64,000 nt of DNA, taken from the NCBI RefSeq assembly GCF_009865135.1, contig NZ_WWGH01000002.1, positions 682,001 to 746,000 on the forward strand. The letters are read 5' to 3'. The position numbers were made by a program, and so were the translations under genes. Positions 47,591 to 55,753 of this stretch are shown piece after piece. Positions within the stretch are counted from its first letter, which is position 1. Each line of letters starts with the position of its first letter. Below the pieces are notes generated by a model. That model had not been told where the DNA came from. It worked only from the letters and a program-made list of their open reading frames with translations, and did not search any database. The stretch comes from Streptomyces sp. SID8374 (GTDB taxonomy: Bacteria > Actinomycetota > Actinomycetes > Streptomycetales > Streptomycetaceae).

Positions 47591-49180
47591 TCAGAACTTC
47601 AGCGACCAGGAGTTCAGCGTGCCGGTGTCGTTGACCCAGTTGTCGCTCACCCGCAGCTTCCAGGACCCGTTGGCGGGCTTGGACGCGGCGTTCACGGTGA
47701 AGGTGCCGCGTACGTCGTCGGCGCTGTCGTTGGCGTTGTAGTCCTTGAGCCGGAAGACACCGCCGACGGGGGCGACGAGGTCGACCCGCAGGTCACCGCG
47801 GAAGGTGTGCCGGATGTCGACCGTGACGGAGAGTGTCGCGGGAGCGTTGCCCGTGATGCCGCTGACGGTGATCGGGGACTCGACGGTCGAGTTGTCGCGG
47901 ATCGGGTAGGCGGTGGTGTTCTCGAAGGTCTTGCCGGTGGGCGGAGGCGTGGTGCCGTCGTTCGGGACGTACAGCAGGCGGTTGGGCGAACCGGTCTTCG
48001 CGTCGGTGACCTTGTTCGGGGTGGCGTCGGCGATCAGCCGGTCGTGGACCTGCTTGGGCGTCCAGGACGGGTTGGCCGAGAGCAGAAGGGCTGCTGCGCC
48101 CGCCACGTGCGGGGAGGCCATGGAGGTGCCGCCGTCGGAGCGGGAGCCGGTGTCGTTGAGGTGGGAGGCCGAGACGATGTCGGAGCCGGGGGCGAACAGG
48201 TCCAGGCAGGTGCCGTGGTTGGAGGACTTGCCGCTCGGCCAGATCGACCGGGCGTCACGGTTGTCGGTGGCGCCGACCGTCACCGCGCTCGGCACGGCGG
48301 CCGGGGAGGTGTTGCAGGCGTTGGCACCGTCGTTGCCCGCGGCGACGACGTAAGTGACGCCGGAGGCGATCGACTTGGCGAGCGCGTCGTCCACCGAGGA
48401 CGTCCGCCCGCCGCCGATGCTCATGTTGGCGACCGCAGGCTTGACCGCGTTCTTCGTCACCCAGTCGATGCCGGCCAGCACGGGGGCCCAGGTGGAGCCG
48501 GAGGAGCCCTGGCAGTTCAGGACCCGGACGCCCACGAGCTTCACTGCTTTGGCGACGCCGTACGTCGCACCGCCGACCGTGCCGGCCACATGTGTGCCGT
48601 GCCCGTTGCAGTCCTGGGCGACGGAATCGTTGTCTATGAAGTCGTACCCGCTGACCGCCCGGCCGCCGAACTCCTGGTGCGAGGTGCGTATCCCGGTGTC
48701 GAGGACGTAGGCCGTCACATTGGAGGCGGTGTTGGGGTACGTGAACTTCCGGTCGCCCGGCAGGTCACGCTGGTCGATGCGGTCCAGGCCCCAGGTCGGG
48801 TCGTTCTGGGTGCCCAGGGCGTACGCGACTCCGTCGGCCTCCACCCGTGCGACGGAGGGGTCGGCGGCCAGCCGCCGGGCCTGGCCCTCGTCGGCCTTCA
48901 CGGAGAAGCCGCGCAGGGCGGCCGTGTAGGTGTGGCCGACCTTTCCGCCGTGCCGGCCGGCGAGGGATCTCGCGACCTTGTCCACATCCGTCCGCGCCAC
49001 CGAGTCCTTGAACGTGACGATGTACGAGCCCGCCACCGCGCCCGCCCGGTCGGCGCCCAGGATGCGGCCTTCGGAGGGCGGGGGCGTGGGTGCCGCCCCC
49101 GCCGTACCGGCGCCGACGATCAGTGCGCCGACGGCACACGCGGCAGCGGCGACACGCCGCACCGCAGCTTGAGACACCAT
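47591..49180 (-). CDS. Secreted subtilisin-like serine protease with C-terminal P domain
   Basis: 529 aa. A signal peptide (about 1-29, AAAACAVGALIVGAGTAGA) precedes an I9 propeptide (about 38-120, SYIVTFKDSVARTDVDKVA). The S8 catalytic domain has Asp161 (VLDTGI), His194 (GHGTHVAG), oxyanion Asn283 (AAGNDG) and Ser353 (GTSMASPH). A proprotein-convertase-type P domain ends the protein (about 410-529, DLRVDLVAP, GSWKLRVSDN). It is exported and probably self-processed. AGGAGGAA lies just upstream of ATG 49180, with a perfect hairpin in the leader. Similar to aqualysin and proteinase K-type enzymes. Confidence 0.94.
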   Translation of the reverse strand: MVSQAAVRRVAAAACAVGALIVGAGTAGAAPTPPPSEGRILGADRAGAVAGSYIVTFKDSVARTDVDKVARSLAGRHGGKVGHTYTAALRGFSVKADEGQARRLAADPSVARVEADGVAYALGTQNDPTWGLDRIDQRDLPGDRKFTYPNTASNVTAYVLDTGIRTSHQEFGGRAVSGYDFIDNDSVAQDCNGHGTHVAGTVGGATYGVAKAVKLVGVRVLNCQGSSGSTWAPVLAGIDWVTKNAVKPAVANMSIGGGRTSSVDDALAKSIASGVTYVVAAGNDGANACNTSPAAVPSAVTVGATDNRDARSIWPSGKSSNHGTCLDLFAPGSDIVSASHLNDTGSRSDGGTSMASPHVAGAAALLLSANPSWTPKQVHDRLIADATPNKVTDAKTGSPNRLLYVPNDGTTPPPTGKTFENTTAYPIRDNSTVESPITVSGITGNAPATLSVTVDIRHTFRGDLRVDLVAPVGGVFRLKDYNANDSADDVRGTFTVNAASKPANGSWKLRVSDNWVNDTGTLNSWSLKF

Positions 49181-49201
49181 GCGATTCCTCCTGAGGGGTT
49201 G

Positions 49202-49225
49202 GCCCGGACCGGCTCCGGTCCGGGC
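49202..49225 (-). promoter_or_regulatory. Perfect inverted repeat in the subtilisin 5' region
   Basis: 11-bp arms with a 2-nt spacer, 22 nt upstream of the start codon and next to the ribosome-binding site. It could be an operator or an RNA hairpin limiting translation. Confidence 0.45.
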
Positions 49226-49545
49226 TGGGCCCGCGCACGGCGAACACCGGGCACGGGCGAAGGAAGGGGCAGCGGCGGGGGCTCCGGACGATGGGCCGTC
49301 GACCTCGTACGGCGGATGCCGATCTTGGGGGGCCGGCAGATGTACGAGGGGGCGGAGCCACCGCCGCCTCACGAAGAATCGATCCATGGGGGCAGGTCGA
49401 ACAATGCGTAGGTGTACCCAACCGTTCCGACCGCCCGGACCTCACCGTTCCGGCCGTCCGGACCCGGCGCGCGGCCGCAGCGATCACCGACGCCGGCCCG
49501 GAGTGGCGGGGCGCATCCCGGCCTGCGGGGACCCGCGTGGTGCGC

Positions 49546-49571
49546 TTGACACCAAAATCGAACATCCATTC
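49546..49571 (+). promoter_or_regulatory. recA promoter with LexA (SOS) box
   Basis: TTGACA (49546-49551) is an exact -35. GAACATCCATTC (49560-49571) matches the Gram-positive LexA site GAAC-N4-GTTC with one mismatch and sits in the promoter spacer, where LexA would block polymerase. The -10 is weak (TTCTCA region, 49569-49574). It lies about 140 nt before ATG 49711. Confidence 0.7.
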
Positions 49572-49710
49572 TCATGGATTTCGGCCGGGTTTTTCCGGGC
49601 CCGACCGTGGAGTTGTCCACAGGCCGGGAGGACGTCGAGGCCCATTGTCAGTGGCAGGGGTTAGCGTCTTTGACGTGAAGCGATCGACTCAAGCAAATCG
49701 GGTGGAACCC

Positions 49711-50841
49711 ATGGCAGGAACCGACCGCGAGAAGGCGTTGGACGCCGCACTCGCACAGATTGAACGACAGTTCGGCAAGGGTGCGGTGATGCGCCTCGGT
49801 GAGCGGCCCAACGAGCCCATCGAGGTGATCCCCACGGGATCGACGGCGCTGGACGTGGCGCTGGGCGTCGGCGGGCTGCCGCGTGGCCGTGTGGTGGAGG
49901 TGTACGGGCCGGAGTCCTCCGGTAAGACGACGCTGACGCTGCACGCCGTGGCGAACGCGCAGAAGCTCGGCGGTTCGGTGGCGTTCATCGACGCCGAGCA
50001 CGCGCTGGACCCCGAGTACGCCAAGAAGCTCGGCGTCGACATCGACAGCCTCATCCTGTCCCAGCCGGACAACGGTGAGCAGGCGCTGGAGATCGTCGAC
50101 ATGCTGGTCCGCTCCGGCGCCCTGGACCTGATCGTGATCGACTCCGTCGCGGCCCTGGTGCCCCGTGCGGAGATCGAGGGCGAGATGGGTGACTCGCACG
50201 TGGGCCTCCAGGCCCGTCTGATGAGCCAGGCCCTCCGCAAGATCACCAGCGCGCTCAACCAGTCCAAGACGACGGCGATCTTCATCAACCAGCTGCGCGA
50301 GAAGATCGGGGTGATGTTCGGTTCGCCGGAGACCACGACCGGTGGCCGGGCGTTGAAGTTCTACGCCTCGGTGCGTCTGGACATCCGGCGGATCGAGACG
50401 CTGAAGGACGGGACCGACGCGGTTGGCAACCGGACCCGCGTCAAGGTCGTGAAGAACAAGGTGGCCCCGCCGTTCAAGCAGGCGGAGTTCGACATCCTCT
50501 ACGGGCAGGGCATCAGCCGTGAGGGCGGGCTGATCGACATGGGCGTGGAGCACGGCTTCGTCCGCAAGGCCGGCGCCTGGTACACGTACGAGGGCGACCA
50601 GCTCGGCCAGGGCAAGGAGAACGCCCGCAACTTCCTCAAGGACAACCCCGACCTCGCCAACGAGATCGAGAAGAAGATCCTCGAGAAGCTGGGCGTCGGC
50701 GTCCGCCCGGAGGCCGAGTCCGCCGAGCCGGGTGCGGAAGGAGCGGCGACCACGGGGGCGACGGCGGAGGGTGCGGCGAAGCCGGTGACCGCTGCGGCCA
50801 CCAAGGCGAAGCCGGCCAAGACCGCGGCGGCCAAGAGCTAG
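49711..50841 (+). CDS. recA: Recombinase RecA
   Basis: 376 aa. Walker A GPESSGKTT, LIVIDSVAALVPRAEIEG (Walker B and L1), INQLREKIGVMFGSPETTTG and GGRALKFYASVRLDIRR are canonical. The C-terminal tail is Ala/Lys/Pro-rich (PVTAAATKAKPAKTAAAKS), as in other Streptomyces RecA proteins. It catalyses strand exchange and stimulates LexA self-cleavage. ATG 49711 fits the family MAGTDREKALDAAL start. recX begins 3 nt after the stop, so the two form an operon. Confidence 0.98.
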   Translation: MAGTDREKALDAALAQIERQFGKGAVMRLGERPNEPIEVIPTGSTALDVALGVGGLPRGRVVEVYGPESSGKTTLTLHAVANAQKLGGSVAFIDAEHALDPEYAKKLGVDIDSLILSQPDNGEQALEIVDMLVRSGALDLIVIDSVAALVPRAEIEGEMGDSHVGLQARLMSQALRKITSALNQSKTTAIFINQLREKIGVMFGSPETTTGGRALKFYASVRLDIRRIETLKDGTDAVGNRTRVKVVKNKVAPPFKQAEFDILYGQGISREGGLIDMGVEHGFVRKAGAWYTYEGDQLGQGKENARNFLKDNPDLANEIEKKILEKLGVGVRPEAESAEPGAEGAATTGATAEGAAKPVTAAATKAKPAKTAAAKS

Positions 50842-50844
50842 GCC

Positions 50845-51615
50845 GTGACACGTCGTACGGAGTGGCCGGAAGGCCCCGCGGAGCCCGGAGACGGCCCCGA
50901 ATTCGACGGCGGACCCATCGACGGGTCCGCCTACGAGCCGGGGACCGGTCGCGGGGGGCGGTCCGGGCGCCGCTCACGCGGGGGAGTGGACGCGGGGGCC
51001 GGGTTCGGCGAAGGCGCGGGCCGCCGTGCCCGCTCCACCACCAGGAGCAGCGGCTCCCCCTCCTCGTCGAGGGCCGAGCAGGGGGAGCCGCGTGACCGGC
51101 GGGACAAGGGGGAGCCGCGGGACCCGGTGGAGCAGGCGCGCAACATCTGTCTGCGCCTGCTCACCGGGACGCCGAGGACGCGCAAGCAGCTCGCGGACGC
51201 CCTGCGCAAGCGGGAGATCCCGGACGAGGCGGCCGAGGAGGTCCTCTCGCGCTTCGAGGATGTCGGGCTGATCGACGACGCGGCCTTCGCCGGGGCATGG
51301 GTGGAGTCCCGGCACCACGGCCGGGGGCTCGCGCGCCGCGCCCTCGTCCGTGAGCTGCGGACGAAGGGCGTGGACTCCGCCGTGATCGACGAGGCGGTCG
51401 GCCGACTCGACACCGACCAGGAGGAGGAGCGGGCCCGGGAGCTGGTGGCCCGCAAGCTCCGCTCCACCCGAGGCCTGGACCGCGACAAGCGGCTGCGCCG
51501 CCTCGCGGGCATGCTCGCCCGCAAGGGGTACGGAGAGGGCATGGCCCTGCGGGTGGTGCGCCAGGCGCTGGAGGAGGAGGGCGAGGACACGGAGGGGCTG
51601 GACGAGCCTTTCTGA
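50845..51615 (+). CDS. recX: RecA regulator RecX
   Basis: 256 aa, GTG start 3 nt after recA. RecX binds the RecA filament and limits it. The three-helix RecX repeats occupy about 95-245: ICLRLLTGTPRTRKQLADAL, DVGLIDDAAFAGAWVESRHH and LRRLAGMLARKGYGEGMALR. The first ~95 residues are a low-complexity Gly/Arg/Ser/Glu extension common in Streptomyces RecX. After the TGA (51613-51615) the same frame stays open and continues as an acidic Ser/Glu/Gly-rich sequence (see findings). Confidence 0.93.
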   Translation: MTRRTEWPEGPAEPGDGPEFDGGPIDGSAYEPGTGRGGRSGRRSRGGVDAGAGFGEGAGRRARSTTRSSGSPSSSRAEQGEPRDRRDKGEPRDPVEQARNICLRLLTGTPRTRKQLADALRKREIPDEAAEEVLSRFEDVGLIDDAAFAGAWVESRHHGRGLARRALVRELRTKGVDSAVIDEAVGRLDTDQEEERARELVARKLRSTRGLDRDKRLRRLAGMLARKGYGEGMALRVVRQALEEEGEDTEGLDEPF

Positions 51616-51771
51616 GAGGACTCACTGATCAGCGAACTCCTCACCGACCTGAGCGGGCCTTCTGAGAGGAGCGGCCGCTCCGAGGCGAGCGAGAGCAGCC
51701 GTTCCGAGGAGGGCGGGGACGGGGGAGCGTCCGAGGAGACCGAGGGGGACGGGGACGGATCCGTCGGGCCG

Positions 51772-52431
51772 TCAGTGTCCGGCGGAGGCCGCTCGGCGGG
51801 CGGCCGCGTCGACGAGGGCCAGCGCGTCCGCGGCGGTACGGCCCGGTGCGCGGTTCCACGGGCCGATCAGCCCGGGCCACCCCTGGGCGCGGAGCTCGGT
51901 GATCAGCCAGGCGCCGGCCCGGTTCACGGTGGCGGGGGAGCCGTAGCCGAGCCGGTGCGCGGTGAGCAGCGCGCCACAGACACAGCGGGCGCCACGGGCG
52001 TTGCGCAGCCGGTACGGGGTGTTCTGCCAGCCCCACTCGGCCAGGATCTGGTGTGCGTATCCGAGGTGGACGGAGGGCCGCAGATCTCCCTGGCCGACCC
52101 GCCGCCAGGCATGGACGCGATCGGGCAGGACCGCCCCCAGCCGGCCGGGGAGCGGGCGCTCGGGCGGAGGCGTCGCGGGCAGTGTCCGCAGCGCGTCGTC
52201 GATGAGCTGGTCGACGGGGACGGAGAGCAGGTCCCGCCAGTCGGAAGGCGGTCGGCCCTGAGTCGGTTCCGGGGGCTGGGCGCGGCCCGGTTCCGTACGC
52301 TCCGCCGGGCGCGGCCCGGGTTCGGGGGCGGTGAGTTCCCACCCCGAGACGATGCTCTGCCACGCCTGGGTGTCGTGCAGCCGGGACGCCTGGGCGTCCA
52401 GCTGGTCGGGGGTGAGAACAGGGATCGCCAT
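51772..52431 (-). CDS. Conserved Streptomyces protein of unknown function
   Basis: 219 aa from ATG 52431 (226 aa from ATG 52452). I do not recognise a firm family. A Pro-rich linker lies at about 45-75. The C-terminal half has GYAHQILAEWGWQNTPYRLR, ARCVCGALL, AHRLGYGSPATVNRAGAWL, and GWPGLIGPWNRAPGRTAAD ahead of ALALVDAAARRA. The CxCxALxxAHxLGYG block with AxxxLxxxL and WNR resembles a small conserved helical domain. No signal or membrane segment. It is convergent with recX, which supports only genomic conservation, not function. Confidence 0.75.
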   Translation of the reverse strand: MAIPVLTPDQLDAQASRLHDTQAWQSIVSGWELTAPEPGPRPAERTEPGRAQPPEPTQGRPPSDWRDLLSVPVDQLIDDALRTLPATPPPERPLPGRLGAVLPDRVHAWRRVGQGDLRPSVHLGYAHQILAEWGWQNTPYRLRNARGARCVCGALLTAHRLGYGSPATVNRAGAWLITELRAQGWPGLIGPWNRAPGRTAADALALVDAAARRAASAGH

Positions 52432-52612
52432 AAGTGCGTCATCTCCGTACATTTCGCCTCTGTCTGAAGCGAATGTCGGTCGCGCACGGCGATGGCTCTA
52501 GTGGAGTGTGGCGTTCGGGTGTGCCCTGTCCCGTTCAGAAAGGGGAGGGGCGGCCACGTCACGCCGGTGGCCGCCCCTCCCTCGCCAGTTTGGCATCATC
52601 ACCGGCTCGGCG

Positions 52613-53071
52613 TCAGCCGTCGGCCGCTGCCGGAGTCACCGGGAGGCCCGCCGCACGCCAGGCCTGGAAGCCGCCGACCAGGTCGGTGGAGCGGTGCAGT
52701 CCGAGTTGGCGCAGCGACGCCACCGCGAGGCTGGAGGCGTATCCCTCGTTGCAGATGACGACGACCGGGAGGTCGTGGCTCACCGCCTCGGCGGCGCGGT
52801 GGCTGCCCTGGGGGTCGAGGCGCCACTCCAGTTCGTTGCGCTCCACGACCAGCGCGCCGGGGATGAGCCCGTCCAGCTCCCGGAGCGCCGCGTACCGGAT
52901 GTCCACCAGCAGCGCCCCGTCCGTCGCCGCGGCTGCCGCCTCCTGCGGGCCGATCCGGTCGAAGCCGGCCCGGACCCGCTCCAGCAGCTCGTCGATGCCC
53001 ACCCGCTCCGAAGCGGTCGCGCGCCCGGTCCCGCCCACCTGCTCGGCTCCCCCCAGGTCCTCGGTGCTCAC
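52613..53071 (-). CDS. Rhodanese-like sulfurtransferase
   Basis: 152 aa single-domain rhodanese. VDIRYAALRELDGLIPGAL is the family entry motif and the active-site loop is CNEGYAS with Cys107. It moves sulfane sulfur from persulfides or thiosulfate. The GTG start overlaps the cysteine dioxygenase stop (GTGA), so the two are translationally coupled. The pairing suggests both handle excess cysteine-derived sulfur. In other bacteria dioxygenase-rhodanese pairs have this role. Confidence 0.9.
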   Translation of the reverse strand: MSTEDLGGAEQVGGTGRATASERVGIDELLERVRAGFDRIGPQEAAAAATDGALLVDIRYAALRELDGLIPGALVVERNELEWRLDPQGSHRAAEAVSHDLPVVVICNEGYASSLAVASLRQLGLHRSTDLVGGFQAWRAAGLPVTPAAADG

Positions 53072-53688
53072 TGCCAGTCCTCCGGGCGCTCGGTCTGCTC
53101 CAGCCGGAGCACCGCGCCGGTGCGGCTGAACCGGCGGATCCGCGGCAGCGGCGGGTAGTACGCGTGGACGGAGACGGCATGCACGCTGTCGGACTCGTTG
53201 AGGACCTCGTGCACGTGGTTCTGGCCGAAGGCCCGCCCCTGACCGGCCGCCAGCTCCCGTGACCGGTCCACCCCCTCGTTCAGCTCCAGGGTCTTCCAGC
53301 CGTCGGTCGGCAGCCGAACGGCGAGCGAGTGCTCCTTGAGGGTGCCGGACGCGGTGGTGAAGGCACCGACCGAGTCGGCGTGGTCGTGCCAGCCCGTCCC
53401 GGTCCCCGGCGGCCAGCCGATCAGCCATGCCTCGCTGCCGCCGGGCCCGTCGAGACGGACCCAGGTGCGGCCCTCGGGGTCGAGGGGGAGGGAGGCGATG
53501 AGCGCCGTGTCCTCGGCGGCGCGGCGTACGAAGTCGAGGAGTTCGGCGACGGTGGGGCCGGAGGAGACGGCACGGGCCGAGCCGACCCGCGCGGAGACAG
53601 CGGGAGGGGCCGGAGCGGCGGTCACCGGACCGGTGACGGGAGAGGGTACGGAAGCAGCCGTGGGCACGGCAGGAGAGGGGGAAGACAC
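53068..53688 (-). CDS. Cysteine dioxygenase
   Basis: 206 aa. It oxidises cysteine to cysteine sulfinate with a mononuclear iron. Cupin motifs give the metal ligands as His101 and His103 (GWHDHADSVG) with a third His at 158 or 160 (NHVHEVLN). SVHAYYPP carries the Tyr near the substrate. The N-terminal ~45 residues are Pro/Ala/Val-rich. GTG 53688 has AGGACGG about 6 nt upstream. The open frame continues upstream through the Cys-rich leader region in a different frame, which argues against the longer protein. First gene of an operon with the rhodanese. Confidence 0.88.
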   Translation of the reverse strand: MSSPSPAVPTAASVPSPVTGPVTAAPAPPAVSARVGSARAVSSGPTVAELLDFVRRAAEDTALIASLPLDPEGRTWVRLDGPGGSEAWLIGWPPGTGTGWHDHADSVGAFTTASGTLKEHSLAVRLPTDGWKTLELNEGVDRSRELAAGQGRAFGQNHVHEVLNESDSVHAVSVHAYYPPLPRIRRFSRTGAVLRLEQTERPEDWQ

Positions 53689-53761
53689 AGGGACCGTCCT
53701 GAGAGTTCGCGCGAGGTCCCGGCCGTGCGGAAAGCGGCACGGACCGGTAGGAGAGGGCGAT
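53689..53761 (-). promoter_or_regulatory. Possible attenuator between the Cys leader and cysteine dioxygenase
   Basis: On the minus strand GGTCC-GTGC pairs with GCAC...GGACC around a short loop (about 53711-53745), with a 5-nt bulge. The downstream AGGACGGTCC near the ribosome-binding site can also pair with GGTCC/GGACC, so an alternative fold is possible. Proposed from pairing only. Confidence 0.4.
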
Positions 53762-53809
53762 TCAGCAGGACGGGCGACACACGCAGCCCGCGTAACGGAG
53801 GAGGTCCAT
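53762..53809 (-). CDS. Cysteine-containing leader peptide upstream of cysteine dioxygenase
   Basis: 15-codon frame ATG to TGA encoding MDLLRYAGCVCRPSC, with three Cys in the last seven residues, the final one just before the stop. A strong GGAGGG site lies 5 nt upstream of the ATG. The stop is 73 nt before the dioxygenase start. Cys-rich upstream peptides that sense cysteine through stalled translation are known upstream of sulfur genes in mycobacteria. Here it would tune cysteine breakdown. Too short for normal gene finding; supported by ribosome-binding site, composition and position. Confidence 0.7.
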   Translation of the reverse strand: MDLLRYAGCVCRPSC

Positions 53810-53816
53810 ATGGACC
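53803..53816. promoter_or_regulatory. 14-bp palindrome over the leader start codon
   Basis: GGTCCATATGGACC is a perfect palindrome. It covers the leader peptide ATG and is flanked by GGAGG/CCTCC that extend it with one bulge. It could be an operator or an RNA hairpin that masks the leader ribosome-binding site. Confidence 0.45.
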
Positions 53817-53880
53817 CTCCGCCACAGGCGCACATCGGTGTCGGTCATGATCTGGAGTACACCATGTGCGCCCGTGACGG

Positions 53881-55587
53881 TCAATTGATCCTGGCGGCCC
53901 GCTCGGCGTGAACGGGGTCACGAGGCCCCGGCGCGCGCGCCGCCCCGCGCTCGTCGTCGCCGCTCTCCGCGCCCCCGGCCTCCGGTGTCCCGCCCAGCAT
54001 GGCCCGCGCGGCGGCGAGCAGGTCGGCGGGCCGTACGCCGGCGAAGGCGGCCACCAGGTGTCCGTCGGGCCGCACCAGCAGGACGGTATGGGCCGAGGCG
54101 CCCGGATAGCTCTCCGCGACCAGCAGCTCCGCCGTCGACGGCAGCGCCCCCACAGCCTCCACCAGGCGTGGCATGAGGCCGGCGGTCAGCCAGTGCCGCC
54201 GGTCCCACACCCCGGTGCCGGGCGCCACCAGGATCACCAGCGGATGCCCCTGCCCCAGCCGCTCCCGGAGCCGTACCGCCGTCCCGTCCGGTGCCGTCAC
54301 CCGTACATCGGCGACCGGCGCACCGGGGGGCGTACCCACTGCGGTGTGCGCCTCGGCGTGCGGTGGTGCGAGAGGGGAGTGCGTGTACGAAGGGGGCGCA
54401 CCGAGCGCTCCGCGGCCCAGATGGCCGTCGGCGAGCAGGGTGTCATGGCCCCGGGCGGCTCCCGGTACCAGCGTCCGCAGCCCTCCGCCGCCCCGCAGTA
54501 TCGGCAGGGACTGGTCGGCGGCGCGGAGCCGGGCGGCCACGGCGGCCCGGCGTTCGGCCTGGTAGCTGTCGAGGAGCAGATCGGCACCGCCGTGGTGCCA
54601 GGCGTGGGCGAGCTTCCAGGCCAGGTTCTCGGCGTCCCGGATCCCCTCGTCAAGCCCCTGGGTGCCGAGTGCTCCCAGCAGATGCGCCGCGTCCCCGGCC
54701 AGGAACGCCCGCTGCACCCGCCACCGCCGGGCGAGGCGGTGGTGGAGCGTGTGGACGCCGGTGTCCAGCAGCTCGTACGGCGGGGTCTCGCCGCACCAGC
54801 CGGCCAGGGTGTCCCGGATGCGGGCGATCAGGGCGTCCGGGGTGACCAGTTCGCCGCGCGGCGGGAGCAGCCAGTCCAGCCGCCAGACCCCGTCCGGCAG
54901 CGGCCGCGCGCTGATCTCTCCGCCGCCGTTGCGCCACGGCGGCTGCCGGTGCAGCACGGCCTCGCCGGGCCAGGGCAGTTCGGCCCGGAGTGCGGCGACG
55001 GCGTGCCGCTCCACCGCCGTACGACCGGGAAACCTGATGTCCAGGAGCTTGCGCACGGTCGACCGGGCGCCGTCGCAGCCGACCAGATAGCTGCCGCGCC
55101 ACCAGGTCGAACCGGGCCCCTTGGTGTGCACCGTGACACCGTCGCGGTCCTGCTCCAGGGTGTCGAGGCGGCTCAGGGGCACCAGCTTCACCAGCGGCGC
55201 CGCCGCGACCGCCGCGCGCAGGGCGGAGGCCAGGGCGTGCTGCGGAACGTGGAGGGGGGCCGGGAGCAGCGGAACGTCCTCGTCACCGGAGTCGGCGAGG
55301 CCACCGGAGCCGCCGCGCCCCGCGCCCATCGGCACCTCACGGACCGGCTGCCTGCGGCGCATCAGGCGCCATCCGCTCCACCGCAGCCCGTCCTTCTCCA
55401 GGTGGGCGGCGCCCAGGCGCTCCACCAGGTCAGCGGTGTCCTCACGCAGCACCACCGTGCGGGCGAGACGTACTTCCTCCGTGCCGGGACCCTCGTCCAG
55501 GAGCACGCACGGGACGCCCTGGGCGGCGAGGGCCAGCGACAGCGTCAGACCGACGGGTCCGGCGCCGACGACGATCACCGGGTCCAC
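53881..55587 (-). CDS. FAD-dependent aromatic monooxygenase (PheA/MhpA type)
   Basis: 568 aa flavoprotein hydroxylase. The FAD-binding GAGPVGLTLSLALAAQG lies at the N-terminus, with DG in VGCDGARSTVRKLL and the second FAD motif FLAGDAAHLLGALGTQGLDEG. The C-terminal ~150 residues look like the thioredoxin-like domain of this family (LVILVAPGTGVWD). The substrate is likely a phenol or polyketide-like ring, unknown. GTG 55587 has GGAGGA 8 nt upstream. It stands alone, with a fair promoter in front. Confidence 0.88.
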   Translation of the reverse strand: MDPVIVVGAGPVGLTLSLALAAQGVPCVLLDEGPGTEEVRLARTVVLREDTADLVERLGAAHLEKDGLRWSGWRLMRRRQPVREVPMGAGRGGSGGLADSGDEDVPLLPAPLHVPQHALASALRAAVAAAPLVKLVPLSRLDTLEQDRDGVTVHTKGPGSTWWRGSYLVGCDGARSTVRKLLDIRFPGRTAVERHAVAALRAELPWPGEAVLHRQPPWRNGGGEISARPLPDGVWRLDWLLPPRGELVTPDALIARIRDTLAGWCGETPPYELLDTGVHTLHHRLARRWRVQRAFLAGDAAHLLGALGTQGLDEGIRDAENLAWKLAHAWHHGGADLLLDSYQAERRAAVAARLRAADQSLPILRGGGGLRTLVPGAARGHDTLLADGHLGRGALGAPPSYTHSPLAPPHAEAHTAVGTPPGAPVADVRVTAPDGTAVRLRERLGQGHPLVILVAPGTGVWDRRHWLTAGLMPRLVEAVGALPSTAELLVAESYPGASAHTVLLVRPDGHLVAAFAGVRPADLLAAARAMLGGTPEAGGAESGDDERGAARAPGPRDPVHAERAARIN

Positions 55588-55658
55588 GGCGCGTGTCCTC
55601 CGGCCCGTACGGTCATGCGGAACGTGGTGGTGGAAGCCGGGTGCGTGATCACAGAACG

Positions 55659-55688
55659 TATGCAACCCATTGGGGATGCTTGCGTCAA
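55659..55688 (-). promoter_or_regulatory. Promoter of the FAD monooxygenase
   Basis: Minus strand TTGACG (55683-55688) and TGCATA (55659-55664) with an 18-bp spacer, about 75 nt before the GTG start. Confidence 0.45.
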
Positions 55689-55692
55689 GTGA

Positions 55693-55724
55693 CCGAGGCA
55701 GCGACGCGTGCGCCGCTGCCTCGG
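55693..55724 (-). terminator. Terminator after gluD
   Basis: Perfect 11-bp stem CCGAGGCAGCG/CGCTGCCTCGG with a 10-nt loop, 29 nt beyond the gluD stop and directly before the monooxygenase promoter. Confidence 0.6.
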
Positions 55725-55753
55725 ATGCTTCTGCCGACCGGAGTGGCGGGGCG

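Larger units (their letters stand above)
49181..49710. other. Divergent subtilisin-recA intergenic region
   Basis: 530 bp without a supported gene; longer frames here lack start context. A perfect 11-bp inverted repeat with CT loop, GCCCGGACCGG/CCGGTCCGGGC, lies at 49202-49225 in the protease leader. The recA promoter TTGACA (49546-49551) and a LexA-type box (49560-49571) lie on the right. The stretch from 49240 to 49540 shows nothing specific. Confidence 0.55.

Noticed and set aside
47807..49411. Plus-strand frame opposite the subtilisin gene
   Set aside because: No motif; the minus strand has the full catalytic triad and signal peptide.
53689..53835. Longer cysteine dioxygenase starting at 53835 (MCACGGGS)
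   Set aside because: That frame has no ribosome-binding site at its start and overlaps the better-supported leader peptide; the GTG at 53688 has AGGACGG and fits the domain.
53908..55692. 594-codon plus-strand frame opposite the FAD monooxygenase
   Set aside because: Low-complexity shadow; the minus strand carries both FAD motifs.
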